The position numbers and the translations under genes are program-made. This document shows positions 38,127 to 46,619 of a DNA stretch of 64,000 bases, one piece after another. Numbering within the stretch: position 1 is the stretch's first letter; each line of letters begins with the position of its first letter. Source of the stretch: Leptofilum sp965223525 (GTDB lineage: Bacteria; Chloroflexota; Anaerolineae; Promineifilales; Promineifilaceae); contig NZ_CBDCWX010000005.1 of NCBI RefSeq assembly GCF_965223525.1, positions 1-64,000 of the forward strand. Direction: 5' to 3'. Under the pieces are notes generated by a model. That model made no database searches. It was not told where the DNA came from and worked only from the letters and a program-made list of their open reading frames with translations.

Positions 38127-40064
38127 CTAAATACCTAAATCATCTGCTACCCAGGCCAAACCAACATCTTCCAGCGTGGCGCGGATAGGGGTACCAGTGG
38201 TAGCATCCCAGCCAGCTTGTTCGTGGTACATATCTAGGCCAGCTTGCAACTCCTCATTTTCAATCATGATGCCATCGGAACGGCCGCCTGCCAACGGTTT
38301 GGTTAGCAATTTCTTGGGCAAGGTGTCGTGGTCGCGGGTCAGCCCCTCACGCGCGTTGTAAGCCCGCATCAGGTTCAGGCGACGACGGCCGATTTCCTGA
38401 ATCTCATCCACCGTTACGTCCCAACCGGTGGCCGCTCGCATCAGGTCGGCCATTTCTTGCGTGCCATACATCTGCCAGCTAGGGCCGTACACAAATTGGC
38501 AGACGCTCACCGTGTCGGTGGCGCTGTAGGTGTACTGCGTTTTCAGAGCAAACTCGATTTTCTCCGCGTTGAGTACCTTGGGATGCTGCGGCGTGTGCAG
38601 GCCAAGCTGGTCGAGTCGCTGTTTGTAGAACCGCTCATACGCCTTCTCGCTGTACACCGGGTCATGCTCGGAAGATTGATGGTCCGCGCCAAAGGGATTG
38701 GTGGCGTAGATGACGCCCAAGCTGCGCTTGACGTGGGGCATGTGAGCAGGTAGCTCCTGTCCCTTCACCGTCAGCAAATATTCATGCCCCTTGCCCAGCC
38801 GAGCGGCGGCTTTGGCGGAGCCATCGGCCAAAATATCGCCGAAGCCTTCCCGATTGAGCGTCTTTTTGAGCATGGCCATCATCGCCTCGGCGTTGCCGTA
38901 GCGCAGCTCGATACCGTCGGTTTCATCCAGATTGATGACCTCGTTTTCAAAACATTCCATCGCCCAAGAGAGGGTGGCTCCGCAGGAAATGGTGTCTACG
39001 CCGTACTCATTGCAAAGCTGGTTGGCGTAGGTCACGGCCAGTAAATCATCCACGCCGCAGTAGGAGCCGAAGGTAGCGGCCGTTTCATACTCCGGCCCAC
39101 CATATTCGGGGATGAGCCTATTGTTTTTGTACTCAGCTTCCACCACCCGCTTGCAGCGCACAATGCAAGCGTAACAGGTATCACGGCCGTCTTTGTCTTG
39201 TTTGCCTGCTTCTGCGCCGCGCAAAATTTCATCGTACAGCTTTTCGCCACTGATGCCCTCGGCGTTGGCCATCACCCCTGAATCCCAATTATGGGTGGGC
39301 AAGCCACCGCCGCGATCTTGTCCCATCACGCTGCCGATGGTGCCGTAGCGACCAAAGCTCTCCATGCCGCTGCCGGGGAAGCCTTTCGCACCTGCTTTGG
39401 ACAGCGCGGCGACCGCTTTTTTGTCGGCGGGGGTTACTTTTTGGGTGCCGCGCACCGCTATTGCTTTCAGCTTCTTGCTACCCATCACGGCCCCAACGCC
39501 CGTGCGGCCCCAAGCCCGATTGCTCATGTTCATGATAGCGGCAAAGTTGGCCAGCTTTTCACCCGCCGGGCCAATTTGGGCAATCTCGATCCGCTTGTCG
39601 TTCAGTTCATCGTGTAGAATGTTGTCTACGTCCAGCGTCGTTTTGCCCCACAGATGACTAGCGTCACGCAGTTCAGCCTCGCCATCGTTAATCCAGAGGT
39701 AGACGGGCGTGTCAGAAGCCCCTTTGACAACGATGGCGTCGAAGCCTGCGTATTTCAGCTCGGCTGGCCAGAAGCCACCGGCCTGGCTGTCGGCCGCGCC
39801 GCCGCTGCTGGGGGATTTGCAGGTGACGGTGCAGCGGCTTTGCCCGCTCACGGGCAGTCCGGTGGGGGCACTGAGGGCAAAGGTGAGCGTGTTTTCCGGG
39901 CTGAGGGGGTCGGCGTTGGCGGGGGTGTTGTGCCAGAGGTAGTAAAGTCCCATCAGACTGCCGCCCTGGTAGTGACGGTAAAAGTCCTCGCTGGGATTTT
40001 CAATTTCTAATGTGCCGTTGGTTAAATCAACGTGAAGGATGTTGCCGGTGAATCCGTATAACAT
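38127..40064 (-). CDS. Aldehyde:ferredoxin oxidoreductase (tungstopterin)
   Basis: Member of the AOR family that oxidises aldehydes to acids with ferredoxin, using a tungsten or molybdenum bis-pterin and a [4Fe-4S] cluster. The 645 residues contain LYGFTGNILHVDLTNGT at the start, QAGGFWPAELKYAGFDAIVV, NMSNRAWGRTGVGAVMGSKK for pterin binding, the cluster motif DTCYACIVRCKR and a later Cys in ADTVSVCQF. AAGGAG lies eight bases before the ATG. It implies access to anaerobic or low-oxygen metabolism. The VOC gene follows on the same strand. Confidence 0.94.
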   Translation of the reverse strand: MLYGFTGNILHVDLTNGTLEIENPSEDFYRHYQGGSLMGLYYLWHNTPANADPLSPENTLTFALSAPTGLPVSGQSRCTVTCKSPSSGGAADSQAGGFWPAELKYAGFDAIVVKGASDTPVYLWINDGEAELRDASHLWGKTTLDVDNILHDELNDKRIEIAQIGPAGEKLANFAAIMNMSNRAWGRTGVGAVMGSKKLKAIAVRGTQKVTPADKKAVAALSKAGAKGFPGSGMESFGRYGTIGSVMGQDRGGGLPTHNWDSGVMANAEGISGEKLYDEILRGAEAGKQDKDGRDTCYACIVRCKRVVEAEYKNNRLIPEYGGPEYETAATFGSYCGVDDLLAVTYANQLCNEYGVDTISCGATLSWAMECFENEVINLDETDGIELRYGNAEAMMAMLKKTLNREGFGDILADGSAKAAARLGKGHEYLLTVKGQELPAHMPHVKRSLGVIYATNPFGADHQSSEHDPVYSEKAYERFYKQRLDQLGLHTPQHPKVLNAEKIEFALKTQYTYSATDTVSVCQFVYGPSWQMYGTQEMADLMRAATGWDVTVDEIQEIGRRRLNLMRAYNAREGLTRDHDTLPKKLLTKPLAGGRSDGIMIENEELQAGLDMYHEQAGWDATTGTPIRATLEDVGLAWVADDLGI

Positions 40065-40211
40065 GTGAGACGCTCCTTACGGTGAGGGTGTGGGTTTTTA
40101 TTTTTGCCGCGAATTGCGCGAATTGCGCAAATTGCGCGACGCGAATTGTTGGGATAAAACTATTTTATCTGGTGAGCGGGTGGTTTCCAAGTGTGGTTTA
40201 CTGTTTTATAA

Positions 40212-40262
40212 TGGGGCAAGTTGCAAGTGTGCAGGTGTTCAGGATTCCAAGTTTTCAGGTGT
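40212..40262. repeat. Family C repeat before lipoprotein gene
   Basis: GGCAAGTTGCAAGTGTGCAG and CCAAGTTTTCAGGTGTCAGG units immediately before the start codon of the lipoprotein gene, related to 8333-8396. Confidence 0.55.
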
Positions 40263-40277
40263 CAGGTGAGGTTTGTG

Positions 40278-41873
40278 ATGAAATGGGGATGGGTTGGCGC
40301 AGTCATTTTTGTGGTTTTGGGATTGGTGGCCTGTGTGGAGGGGGAAGAATTGGGGGTGAGTACGGCCGTTCCTACCCCACTTCCAATGATCGAACCGACT
40401 GTGATGGAAACGGCCGTTGCTGTTGTGGAAGCAACGGCCATGCCTACTAACATTGCAACAGCTACAGCTACTCCCACCCAATTACCAACGATGACCCCAA
40501 CGTCAGAAGGTTTTCTACGATTTGAGCCTAGTCCGGACGGTCACCCATACCCTGAAATACCACTCGTTGAAATGGATGTTTCAAAATACCGACTAACAAC
40601 TCCTGATACAACAATTTTATTTCAGGTTTTGTTGGCAACGATGAAGGAAACTTGCAACTACGATCATGAAACCCAATATCGAGCAGAGTATGCTTTTGGC
40701 GACTTGTTCAGAATGCTCAAGTTTGAATATGACAAGCTTACGGAAGAGGAGTTAGAAAAAACAGCTTGGTTAATTCAAGATACGGACAATTGTTTAGGAG
40801 AAGGTTTTTCTCACTACATACCCGCAATAATTCCACAAGCATTACAGATCGGCACAGTAAATTTTCTCAATCAAAACAAGATAAGGTTTGAACCTTTAGT
40901 TCAGTCGTCACCAGAGATTGGTTTTCAGGCAATTCCAATTGATTATGATCCTTTGCTTACCGAATGGTTAATTGAAGCAACATTTTCCAGGTACGATCTC
41001 AGAATTTTTGTGCCAATCTATGAGGATAACTTGGGAACTTATCATTTAATTCCAAATGAATTTACTCCACAACAAATCCGCTCTTTATTTGGACGTGAAT
41101 TAAGGCCAGGTATTGATCTAACCGGTGATGGTGTCAACGAAATCATTATCGTAGCGCGTATAGACGGAAGCACCGCAGTTGGTCACCCTGGTTTTATTGA
41201 AATATTCTCGTGGGACGAAGGTTTCATAAAAACATTTGATACATTGTGGATTGGTGATGCAAGGGTATTCAGTGCGGCGTTTGACACGGACTACACAATT
41301 GCTGATTTTAACAACGACTCGGTTCCAGACATTCAAGTAATAAAGCCCCACTATGACTTTGATTTTCCCAATTGCAATTGGTTAGAGAAGCATCTCTACT
41401 CCTGGCAGGGAACTGAAGTAAATTCAACCATTGAATTTTTAGAGGAACCAAATAGATCGGAATGCCTAGCGCTAGACATAGAATATGCCGGCAGTTCTTT
41501 GCTGATCGATGGGAATTTTCTGATTGATTCGTATGTCATTAATGACTCTGCTACCTTCACATATGATGAAACTGGTGATTCCCTGCGTGGCTTTGTATCA
41601 AACCATGCTCATATTATGCAATGGCACACATTGGCTGGACATGATTTGGATTACCTGCAAGAAGTCCTCCAACGAACATTAGATCGGATGGATTCTGAAC
41701 AAAGTTTTTATCAGCCTTCGCATCTTCGGTATTTACTTGGATTGAGTTTTGAGCTGAACGGGGAGGAGGAAACGGCCGTCGCCACCTACCTCGATCTCAT
41801 TCAGCAATACCCCACCTCCCCGTGGAGCTGGCTGGCATGGGCGCGTCTGGAACCCATGCCGGATGAGCCGTAG
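40278..41873 (+). CDS. Putative lipoprotein with Ca-binding-like repeats
   Basis: 531 residues. The signal peptide VGAVIFVVLGLVAC ends in a lipobox with the lipid-acceptor Cys; a Thr/Pro-rich spacer follows. The body is unrecognised but has two DxNxDxxxD-like loops (DLTGDGVNEIIIV and DFNNDSVPDIQVI) as in FG-GAP/VCBS repeats, and the C-terminal 70 residues look like a TPR helix pair (LRYLLGLSFELNGEEETAVA). Start at 40278 (MKWGW) is favoured; 19 upstream codons come from repeat DNA. The body (40.44-41.77 kb) is AT-rich and free of ACGGCCGT, unlike the two ends. Confidence 0.75.
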   Translation: MKWGWVGAVIFVVLGLVACVEGEELGVSTAVPTPLPMIEPTVMETAVAVVEATAMPTNIATATATPTQLPTMTPTSEGFLRFEPSPDGHPYPEIPLVEMDVSKYRLTTPDTTILFQVLLATMKETCNYDHETQYRAEYAFGDLFRMLKFEYDKLTEEELEKTAWLIQDTDNCLGEGFSHYIPAIIPQALQIGTVNFLNQNKIRFEPLVQSSPEIGFQAIPIDYDPLLTEWLIEATFSRYDLRIFVPIYEDNLGTYHLIPNEFTPQQIRSLFGRELRPGIDLTGDGVNEIIIVARIDGSTAVGHPGFIEIFSWDEGFIKTFDTLWIGDARVFSAAFDTDYTIADFNNDSVPDIQVIKPHYDFDFPNCNWLEKHLYSWQGTEVNSTIEFLEEPNRSECLALDIEYAGSSLLIDGNFLIDSYVINDSATFTYDETGDSLRGFVSNHAHIMQWHTLAGHDLDYLQEVLQRTLDRMDSEQSFYQPSHLRYLLGLSFELNGEEETAVATYLDLIQQYPTSPWSWLAWARLEPMPDEP

Positions 41874-41880
41874 ACGCTTT

Positions 41881-42822
41881 CTACTTTAGCACGCTGGCGG
41901 GCATAGGGGTAAAGCCTGCGCCCATTGCCTCATGGCTGACGCCGATGGTTACAAAGGCGTCCGGGTCGGCTTTGGCAACTATCTGCTTTACCTGCCTCAC
42001 CTGCGGCCGTGTGACGGTACACAGCACCAGATATCGCGTCTCCCCGGTAAAGCCGCCCGTCACCTCCCAAAAGCTGACGCCCCGATGCAGATGAACCATC
42101 AGTTCATCAATGACGGCTTGCGGCCGATTGGTGATGATGGTGGCGGTGCGGGCACTGCTGGGGCCTTCCAGCGTGTAGTCGGAAGCCAGCCCATTCAAAA
42201 AGAGCATAAGAAAGCCGTAGAGCGCAATGTCCCAGCCAAAGACAAGGCCAGCGGCCATGATGGTGAGGCCGTCGGTGTAAAAGTAGACCTGGCTAAGCGG
42301 CTGACCCGTTTTTTGCTGGATGATGCGGCCAATGATGCCGGTGCCGCCCATTGTGCCGCCAGAGCGATAGATAAGGCCACCGCCGATGCCGCCCACAATG
42401 CCGCCGTAAATGGTGGTCAGCAGCAAGTCGTCGGTGATGGGGTATTGGCTAAGCCAGTGGGGCATGTAAACCACAAAAAAGTCGGTGGCAATGGAAAAAA
42501 CGGTTACGGCCACCAGGGTGCGTAGCAAAAAAGCCCAGCGACCCAGGTAGAAAAAGCCTAGAACGAGCAGAGGCAAGTTTAGCGCCCAATAAAGTAAGCC
42601 AACGGGCCAACCCACAAAATGGTTTACGATGATGCTGATACCCGATACGCCCCCAGCAGCGATGTTGTAGGGTACCTGGAACATGGCATAGCCAAAGGCG
42701 GCCATGATCGCCCCCACAATCATCACCACGTTGAGTCGGGTTTGATACCAAATTTTTGCCCAGGGCAACGGCCGTTTCCGCCCCTGTATTCGTCTACGTT
42801 TAATGGATAATTGCTTTATCAT
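41881..42822 (-). CDS. YitT family membrane protein
   Basis: 313 residues with five predicted membrane segments in the first 230 (for example VVMIVGAIMAAFGYAMFQV, LPLLVLGFFYLGRWAFLL) and glycine-rich loops IYGGIVGGIGGGLIYRSGG and TMGGTGIIGRII typical of the YitT/DUF161 group, followed by a DUF2179-like ferredoxin-fold C-terminal domain (RTATIITNRPQAVIDELMVH). Function of the family is unclear; a transporter role has been suggested. GGGAGC precedes the ATG. Confidence 0.9.
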   Translation of the reverse strand: MIKQLSIKRRRIQGRKRPLPWAKIWYQTRLNVVMIVGAIMAAFGYAMFQVPYNIAAGGVSGISIIVNHFVGWPVGLLYWALNLPLLVLGFFYLGRWAFLLRTLVAVTVFSIATDFFVVYMPHWLSQYPITDDLLLTTIYGGIVGGIGGGLIYRSGGTMGGTGIIGRIIQQKTGQPLSQVYFYTDGLTIMAAGLVFGWDIALYGFLMLFLNGLASDYTLEGPSSARTATIITNRPQAVIDELMVHLHRGVSFWEVTGGFTGETRYLVLCTVTRPQVRQVKQIVAKADPDAFVTIGVSHEAMGAGFTPMPASVLK

Positions 42823-42842
42823 CTTATTGCTCCCTAAATCAG

Positions 42843-42876
42843 AAAAAAAGCACCATCTTTTACAAAGTGATGGTGC
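42843..42876 (-). terminator. Rho-independent terminator of LysW-like gene
   Basis: Stem GCACCATC/GATGGTGC (42850-42857, 42869-42876) with 11-nt loop; on the minus strand it is followed by seven T. It ends transcription of the zinc-ribbon genes before yitT-like. Confidence 0.75.
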
Positions 42877-42934
42877 CTTTGTATATTTGTGTGGGCAGGA
42901 ATAGCTGACGCTGCTTTTCTACCTTACAAATCAT

Positions 42935-43032
42935 GACTTACGCAATGAAGACTACAAAAGTCTTGTTCACACTGGAATTTATACCATTAGACTCAAGACT
43001 TTTGTAGTCTAGTTAGGCCGAATGCGTAAGTC
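42935..43032. mobile_element. MITE-like inverted repeat element
   Basis: 98-bp element with terminal inverted repeats GACTTACGCA / TGCGTAAGTC and an inner perfect inverted repeat AGACTACAAAAGTCTTG (42950-42966) / CAAGACTTTTGTAGTCT (42994-43010). No coding capacity. A lone end-like ACTTACGCA also occurs at 4354-4362. The terminal sequence is the kind seen at transposon ends; no clear target-site duplication is visible. Confidence 0.6.
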
Positions 43033-43050
43033 CTAAAATTAGACGACGAG

Positions 43051-43311
43051 CTAATCATCCCAGTCGTCATCACCGTACTCTTCGTCGTCGTCATCAAAGT
43101 CATCATCATAATCGCCATCGAATTCATCGTCGAACGGGTCTTCAAAGGCCCAATCGAGCTTGATGGGTGAATTGCTGACGACTTCCAGCTCATCGCCACA
43201 TTCTTCACAATTTACAAATTCACCGACCTGAATTTTGTTCATAAAACGAATACGCGCACCACAGCCGGGGCAAATACCAACTTCTGTTTTGAATTGCGGG
43301 TTAAGTGTCAT
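43051..43311 (-). CDS. LysW-like zinc ribbon protein with acidic tail
   Basis: 86 residues. Cys14-x2-Cys17 and Cys35-x2-Cys38 form a zinc ribbon, and VGEFVNCEECGDELEVVSNS is the conserved second half of LysW, the amino-group carrier of lysine/arginine biosynthesis in Thermus and archaea. The C-terminal 30 residues are almost entirely Asp/Glu. LysW carries its substrate on a C-terminal Glu (EDWGE); here the chain ends YGDDDWDD, so carrier function is doubtful. No lysine genes are in the window. GGAGG precedes the ATG. Confidence 0.85.
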   Translation of the reverse strand: MTLNPQFKTEVGICPGCGARIRFMNKIQVGEFVNCEECGDELEVVSNSPIKLDWAFEDPFDDEFDGDYDDDFDDDDEEYGDDDWDD

Positions 43312-43398
43312 ACTTTTTACCTCCTAATCAGGAAATTGAATGAACTTTGGGTCACAGAACTACCTTGTTTTGGCAATCAGTTACCCTGAGTCGGCTTA

Positions 43399-43635
43399 TC
43401 ACCGCCACACACGTTTGTGGCGCTGGTTAAACTTGGGAGATTCAAACACTTCTATATCTTCTTCCCAATTTTCCGTTTTTAGCCGTAAAGCCACAGGAGC
43501 TTTCCGTACAACTTCTAGCTGCGCCGAGCAACGACGACAGGTAGCCAACTGACCCATGAAAGGGAATTTTTTAAAGCGAACTTCTTCACCACAGTCGGGA
43601 CATAATCCAATATTTTTGGATTGAGCCATGCTCAT
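43399..43635 (-). CDS. Second LysW-like zinc ribbon protein
   Basis: 78-residue paralogue of the next gene: LCPDCGEEVRFKKFPFMGQL, then ATCRRCSAQLEVVRKAPVAL keeps both CxxC pairs and the LEVV strand. The tail NWEEDIEVFESPKFNQRHKR is not acidic and lacks any EDWGE-type end. Start at 43635 has AAAGAGGG about ten bases before; MAQ at 43629 is an alternative. The two ribbons lie 87 bp apart on the same strand and may be co-transcribed. Confidence 0.78.
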   Translation of the reverse strand: MSMAQSKNIGLCPDCGEEVRFKKFPFMGQLATCRRCSAQLEVVRKAPVALRLKTENWEEDIEVFESPKFNQRHKRVWR

Positions 43636-43808
43636 GAGATTTGTACCCTCTTTCTTAAACCAGGGGCTCAAAGCAAGCCCGAGCAGATATTGATGGGTAT
43701 GACTATAGTGGGGATGTGTGCAAGAAGCGGGGCAAGAGGTGTGTTATTTTTGTGCCAAAGTGGATACGGCCGTGTCAAAAAGATATTATCCGCAGATTTT
43801 CTCTGAGG

Positions 43809-44486
43809 TTACACAGAAAAGCGATAACCAACGCCGGGATGGTTGTGGATGAAGCTTGTCTCATGTGGGTCTGGCTCAATTTTGCGACGCAGGCGGCGCA
43901 CCAAACCGCGCACCAACTCCCGATTACCCTCGCCACTGTACCCCCAAACGCGCTCAATAATCACGTCGGTGGGAATCACCTGGTCGGCGTTGGACATAAG
44001 TACATAAAGCAAGCGGAACTCCAGCGGCGTGAGCGGCTGAGCGGTTTTACCCGCCAGCGTAACCGTGCGCGTGCCGGGGTCCAGGCTAATATTTTCTGAG
44101 CGGATGGTGGTAAGTATGGAAACTGGCACAGAACCTGCCCGACGCAAAAAGACGGTGACGTATCGGGCTAATATGCGGGGAGAATACGGCCGTTCCAGAA
44201 TCAAATCTACGCCCGCATCCAGGAGGTCACAGGTGGCGTCTTCGGTGAGGGGATCACGCAGCAGCAGCAACGGCGCTTGCGACATGGTGCGAATGGTAGC
44301 GACTTCTTCAGTGACGGCCTCACCGCTCTTGGCCGATAGCAAGATGAGGTCAACCGGCTGTTTCAGCAGTGAGCCTAGTGCCAGCTTTACCGAGGCCGTG
44401 CGTGCCACCGCCAAGCCCGTATGGCGCAAAATGTAGCTTAAAAACTCCCGTTCTTCGCTGTTCTCAGCGATGACAATTGCCTGCAT
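43809..44486 (-). CDS. OmpR-type response regulator with degenerate receiver
   Basis: 225 residues: receiver-like domain 1-118 and winged-helix DNA-binding domain 130-225 (LTPLEFRLLYVLMSNADQVI, VWGYSGEGNRELVRGLVRRL, GVGYRF). The receiver lacks the phosphorylation apparatus: the acceptor Asp is Ser51 (DLILLSAKSG), the acidic pair is Glu8-Asn9, the Thr/Ser position is Arg77 and the Lys is Arg99. It is therefore an atypical regulator probably controlled without phosphotransfer. No kinase is adjacent. It follows the fused carboxylase gene by 51 bp on the same strand. Confidence 0.9.
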   Translation of the reverse strand: MQAIVIAENSEEREFLSYILRHTGLAVARTASVKLALGSLLKQPVDLILLSAKSGEAVTEEVATIRTMSQAPLLLLRDPLTEDATCDLLDAGVDLILERPYSPRILARYVTVFLRRAGSVPVSILTTIRSENISLDPGTRTVTLAGKTAQPLTPLEFRLLYVLMSNADQVIPTDVIIERVWGYSGEGNRELVRGLVRRLRRKIEPDPHETSFIHNHPGVGYRFSV

Positions 44487-44537
44487 ACAATCACCATTTA
44501 TTTAGATTGGTAAATTTTGCCACGCCTTCGGCAATTG

Positions 44538-46499
44538 TCAATTGGCAAATTCCAGGCGGAGCAGTTGAGCATCAGCAGGCACGGTGTCGCCCGGAGCGTA
44601 GAAAATCTCGGCCACCCGCCCAGCAGCCGGAGCGCGGATGGTGTGTTCCATTTTCATCGCTTCCAGTTTCAGCAGTGGGTCACCCTCGGCAACCGTTTGG
44701 CCTGGTTTGACCATTACCGCCAGGACGGAACCAGGCATCGGGGCGCGTAACGATCCGGCAGTGGCAGATACGGCCGTCTTCCGGGACAACCTGGGCAGCA
44801 CAGTCACACAAACCGCACCAGCGTCCGTCTGCACCCAAAAATCAGCCTCGTTTTGGACGATGATGAGTTTGTGAGAACGGCCGTTCACCACCATCGTCCA
44901 ATCTGGCCCCACCTGCGGTGCACAAGCCACGGCAAATTGCTCACCTTGAATTATTATGTCAAATTGTTTGGTCTGGAAGCGAAGCGGTTCCAGCAGCACC
45001 GTGATCGTCTCATCGTCTGCTAAAAATTGGCTACGGATGGGGCCGTTGGGATTGTTACGCCAGTAGCCGCTGCTCTGCGGATGCTGCGGCCAGCCAAAAA
45101 ATTGCGCCAAGGCCGCCCCAATTAGCCCCAGCGCTAGGTTGCTAGCAGGTGGCTGCCAATTCGCCAGCTTGTCGGCCAAAAAGTGGGTGTTGTACTGTCC
45201 AGACGCAAATTCTGGCTGCTGCACGATGGCTTGGAGATAGGGCAAATTGTGGGTGAACCCTAGCAGAACGGCCGTCTGCAAAGCACGATCTAGTCGCTGA
45301 ACGGCCGTTTCTCGATCTGGCCCGTGTACAATAATTTTCGCCAGCATTGGGTCGTAATGCACCGAGATGTCATCCCCTGTTTGGATGCCATCATCCACCC
45401 GCACCCCCTCACCCGCCGGAGACTGCCACAGCAGCACTGGACCAGTGACGGGCAAAAAGTCGTTGGCCGGATTTTCGGCATACAGTCGCGCCTCGATAGC
45501 GTGCCCGTTCAGCGAAATCTCGTCCTGTGCCAACGGCAGCGGTGCCCCAGCCGCCACTGCGATTTGCCAAGCGACCAAATCCTGCCCAGTAACCATCTCC
45601 GTAACGGGATGCTCCACCTGGAGGCGCGTGTTCATCTCTAAAAAGTAATAATTCCCTTGATGATCCAGCAAGAACTCAACGGTCCCAGCATTGTCGTAAT
45701 TGACAGCACGAGCGGCGGCAACGGCCGTTTCCCCCATTTGTGCTCTCAGTTCGGGCGTCAGTGCCGGGGAGGGTGCCTCTTCAATGACCTTTTGGTGCCG
45801 CCGCTGAATAGAACAATCCCGCTCGCCCAAGTGGATGATGTTGCCCTGCTGGTCGCCAAACACCTGAATTTCCACATGGCGCGGTTGAAAAACGAGCGCC
45901 TCCAGCAGCAATTCATCGGAGCCAAACGCCTGCTTTGCTTCACGTCGGCAGGTAGCCAATGCTTCTGGCAATTCATCCAGCTCAAAAACGAAACGCATTC
46001 CTTTGCCACCACCCCCGGCCGCCGCTTTCACCATCACAGGCAGCCCAATTTTCTGCGCTTCGGTCTGGAAACGGCCGTCTGCCTGATCCTCCCCGGCATA
46101 CCCTGGCAACAGCGGCACGCCTGCTTGCGCCATCAGCTTCTTGGCAGCACGCTTGTTGCCCATCAGCTCAATGGCCTCTGCATTTGGCCCGATGAAGATA
46201 AAACCAGCATCGCTACAGGCGCGGGCAAAAGCGGCATTTTCTGCTAAAAAGCCGTAGCCGGGATGAATGGCATCTACGCCGGTTTGGCGAGCTGCGTCTA
46301 AAATGGCATTTTGGTTGAGGTAGGATTGTGTGGCAGGGGGTGGGCCTATGGAAACGGCCGTGTCCGCCACCTTTACATGCTTTGCCCCCACATCCGCCGC
46401 CGAGTAAACCGCCACCGTGCGAATACCCAGCCGCTGGCAACTCCGCACAATACGATACGCAATTTCCCCCCGGTTGGCAATCAAAATTGAGCGAATCAC
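44538..46499 (-). CDS. Fused biotin carboxylase/biotin carrier alpha chain
   Basis: Alpha chain of a 3-methylcrotonyl-, geranyl- or propionyl-type CoA carboxylase, about 653 residues. Biotin carboxylase domain with canonical KAAAGGGGKGMRFV, ERDCSIQRRHQKVIEEAPSP and EMNTRLQVEHPVTEM; a linker domain; and a C-terminal biotinyl domain with EAMKMEH. GTG at 46499 gives the family-typical start IRSILIANRGEIAYR, but no ribosome site is clear, and a TTG at 46529 is possible. The carboxyltransferase most likely to pair with it is at 55548-57161, with an acyl-CoA dehydrogenase at 47643 between them; together they fit leucine degradation. Confidence 0.92.
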   Translation of the reverse strand: MIRSILIANRGEIAYRIVRSCQRLGIRTVAVYSAADVGAKHVKVADTAVSIGPPPATQSYLNQNAILDAARQTGVDAIHPGYGFLAENAAFARACSDAGFIFIGPNAEAIELMGNKRAAKKLMAQAGVPLLPGYAGEDQADGRFQTEAQKIGLPVMVKAAAGGGGKGMRFVFELDELPEALATCRREAKQAFGSDELLLEALVFQPRHVEIQVFGDQQGNIIHLGERDCSIQRRHQKVIEEAPSPALTPELRAQMGETAVAAARAVNYDNAGTVEFLLDHQGNYYFLEMNTRLQVEHPVTEMVTGQDLVAWQIAVAAGAPLPLAQDEISLNGHAIEARLYAENPANDFLPVTGPVLLWQSPAGEGVRVDDGIQTGDDISVHYDPMLAKIIVHGPDRETAVQRLDRALQTAVLLGFTHNLPYLQAIVQQPEFASGQYNTHFLADKLANWQPPASNLALGLIGAALAQFFGWPQHPQSSGYWRNNPNGPIRSQFLADDETITVLLEPLRFQTKQFDIIIQGEQFAVACAPQVGPDWTMVVNGRSHKLIIVQNEADFWVQTDAGAVCVTVLPRLSRKTAVSATAGSLRAPMPGSVLAVMVKPGQTVAEGDPLLKLEAMKMEHTIRAPAAGRVAEIFYAPGDTVPADAQLLRLEFAN

Positions 46500-46619
46500 A
46501 AGAACTGGAATCTTTTTGGTATTTATCAAAGCTCTCGCAGATTGAAAAGGTTAAAATCTGTTGAATCTGTGAAATCTTTGATTATCTTCTCTCCGTCATT
46601 TGCACGCGGCACTTGGCGG

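Noticed and set aside
43120..43311. LysW-like protein taken as proof of lysine biosynthesis via aminoadipate
   Set aside because: No other pathway gene is in the window and the carrier tail is not conserved.
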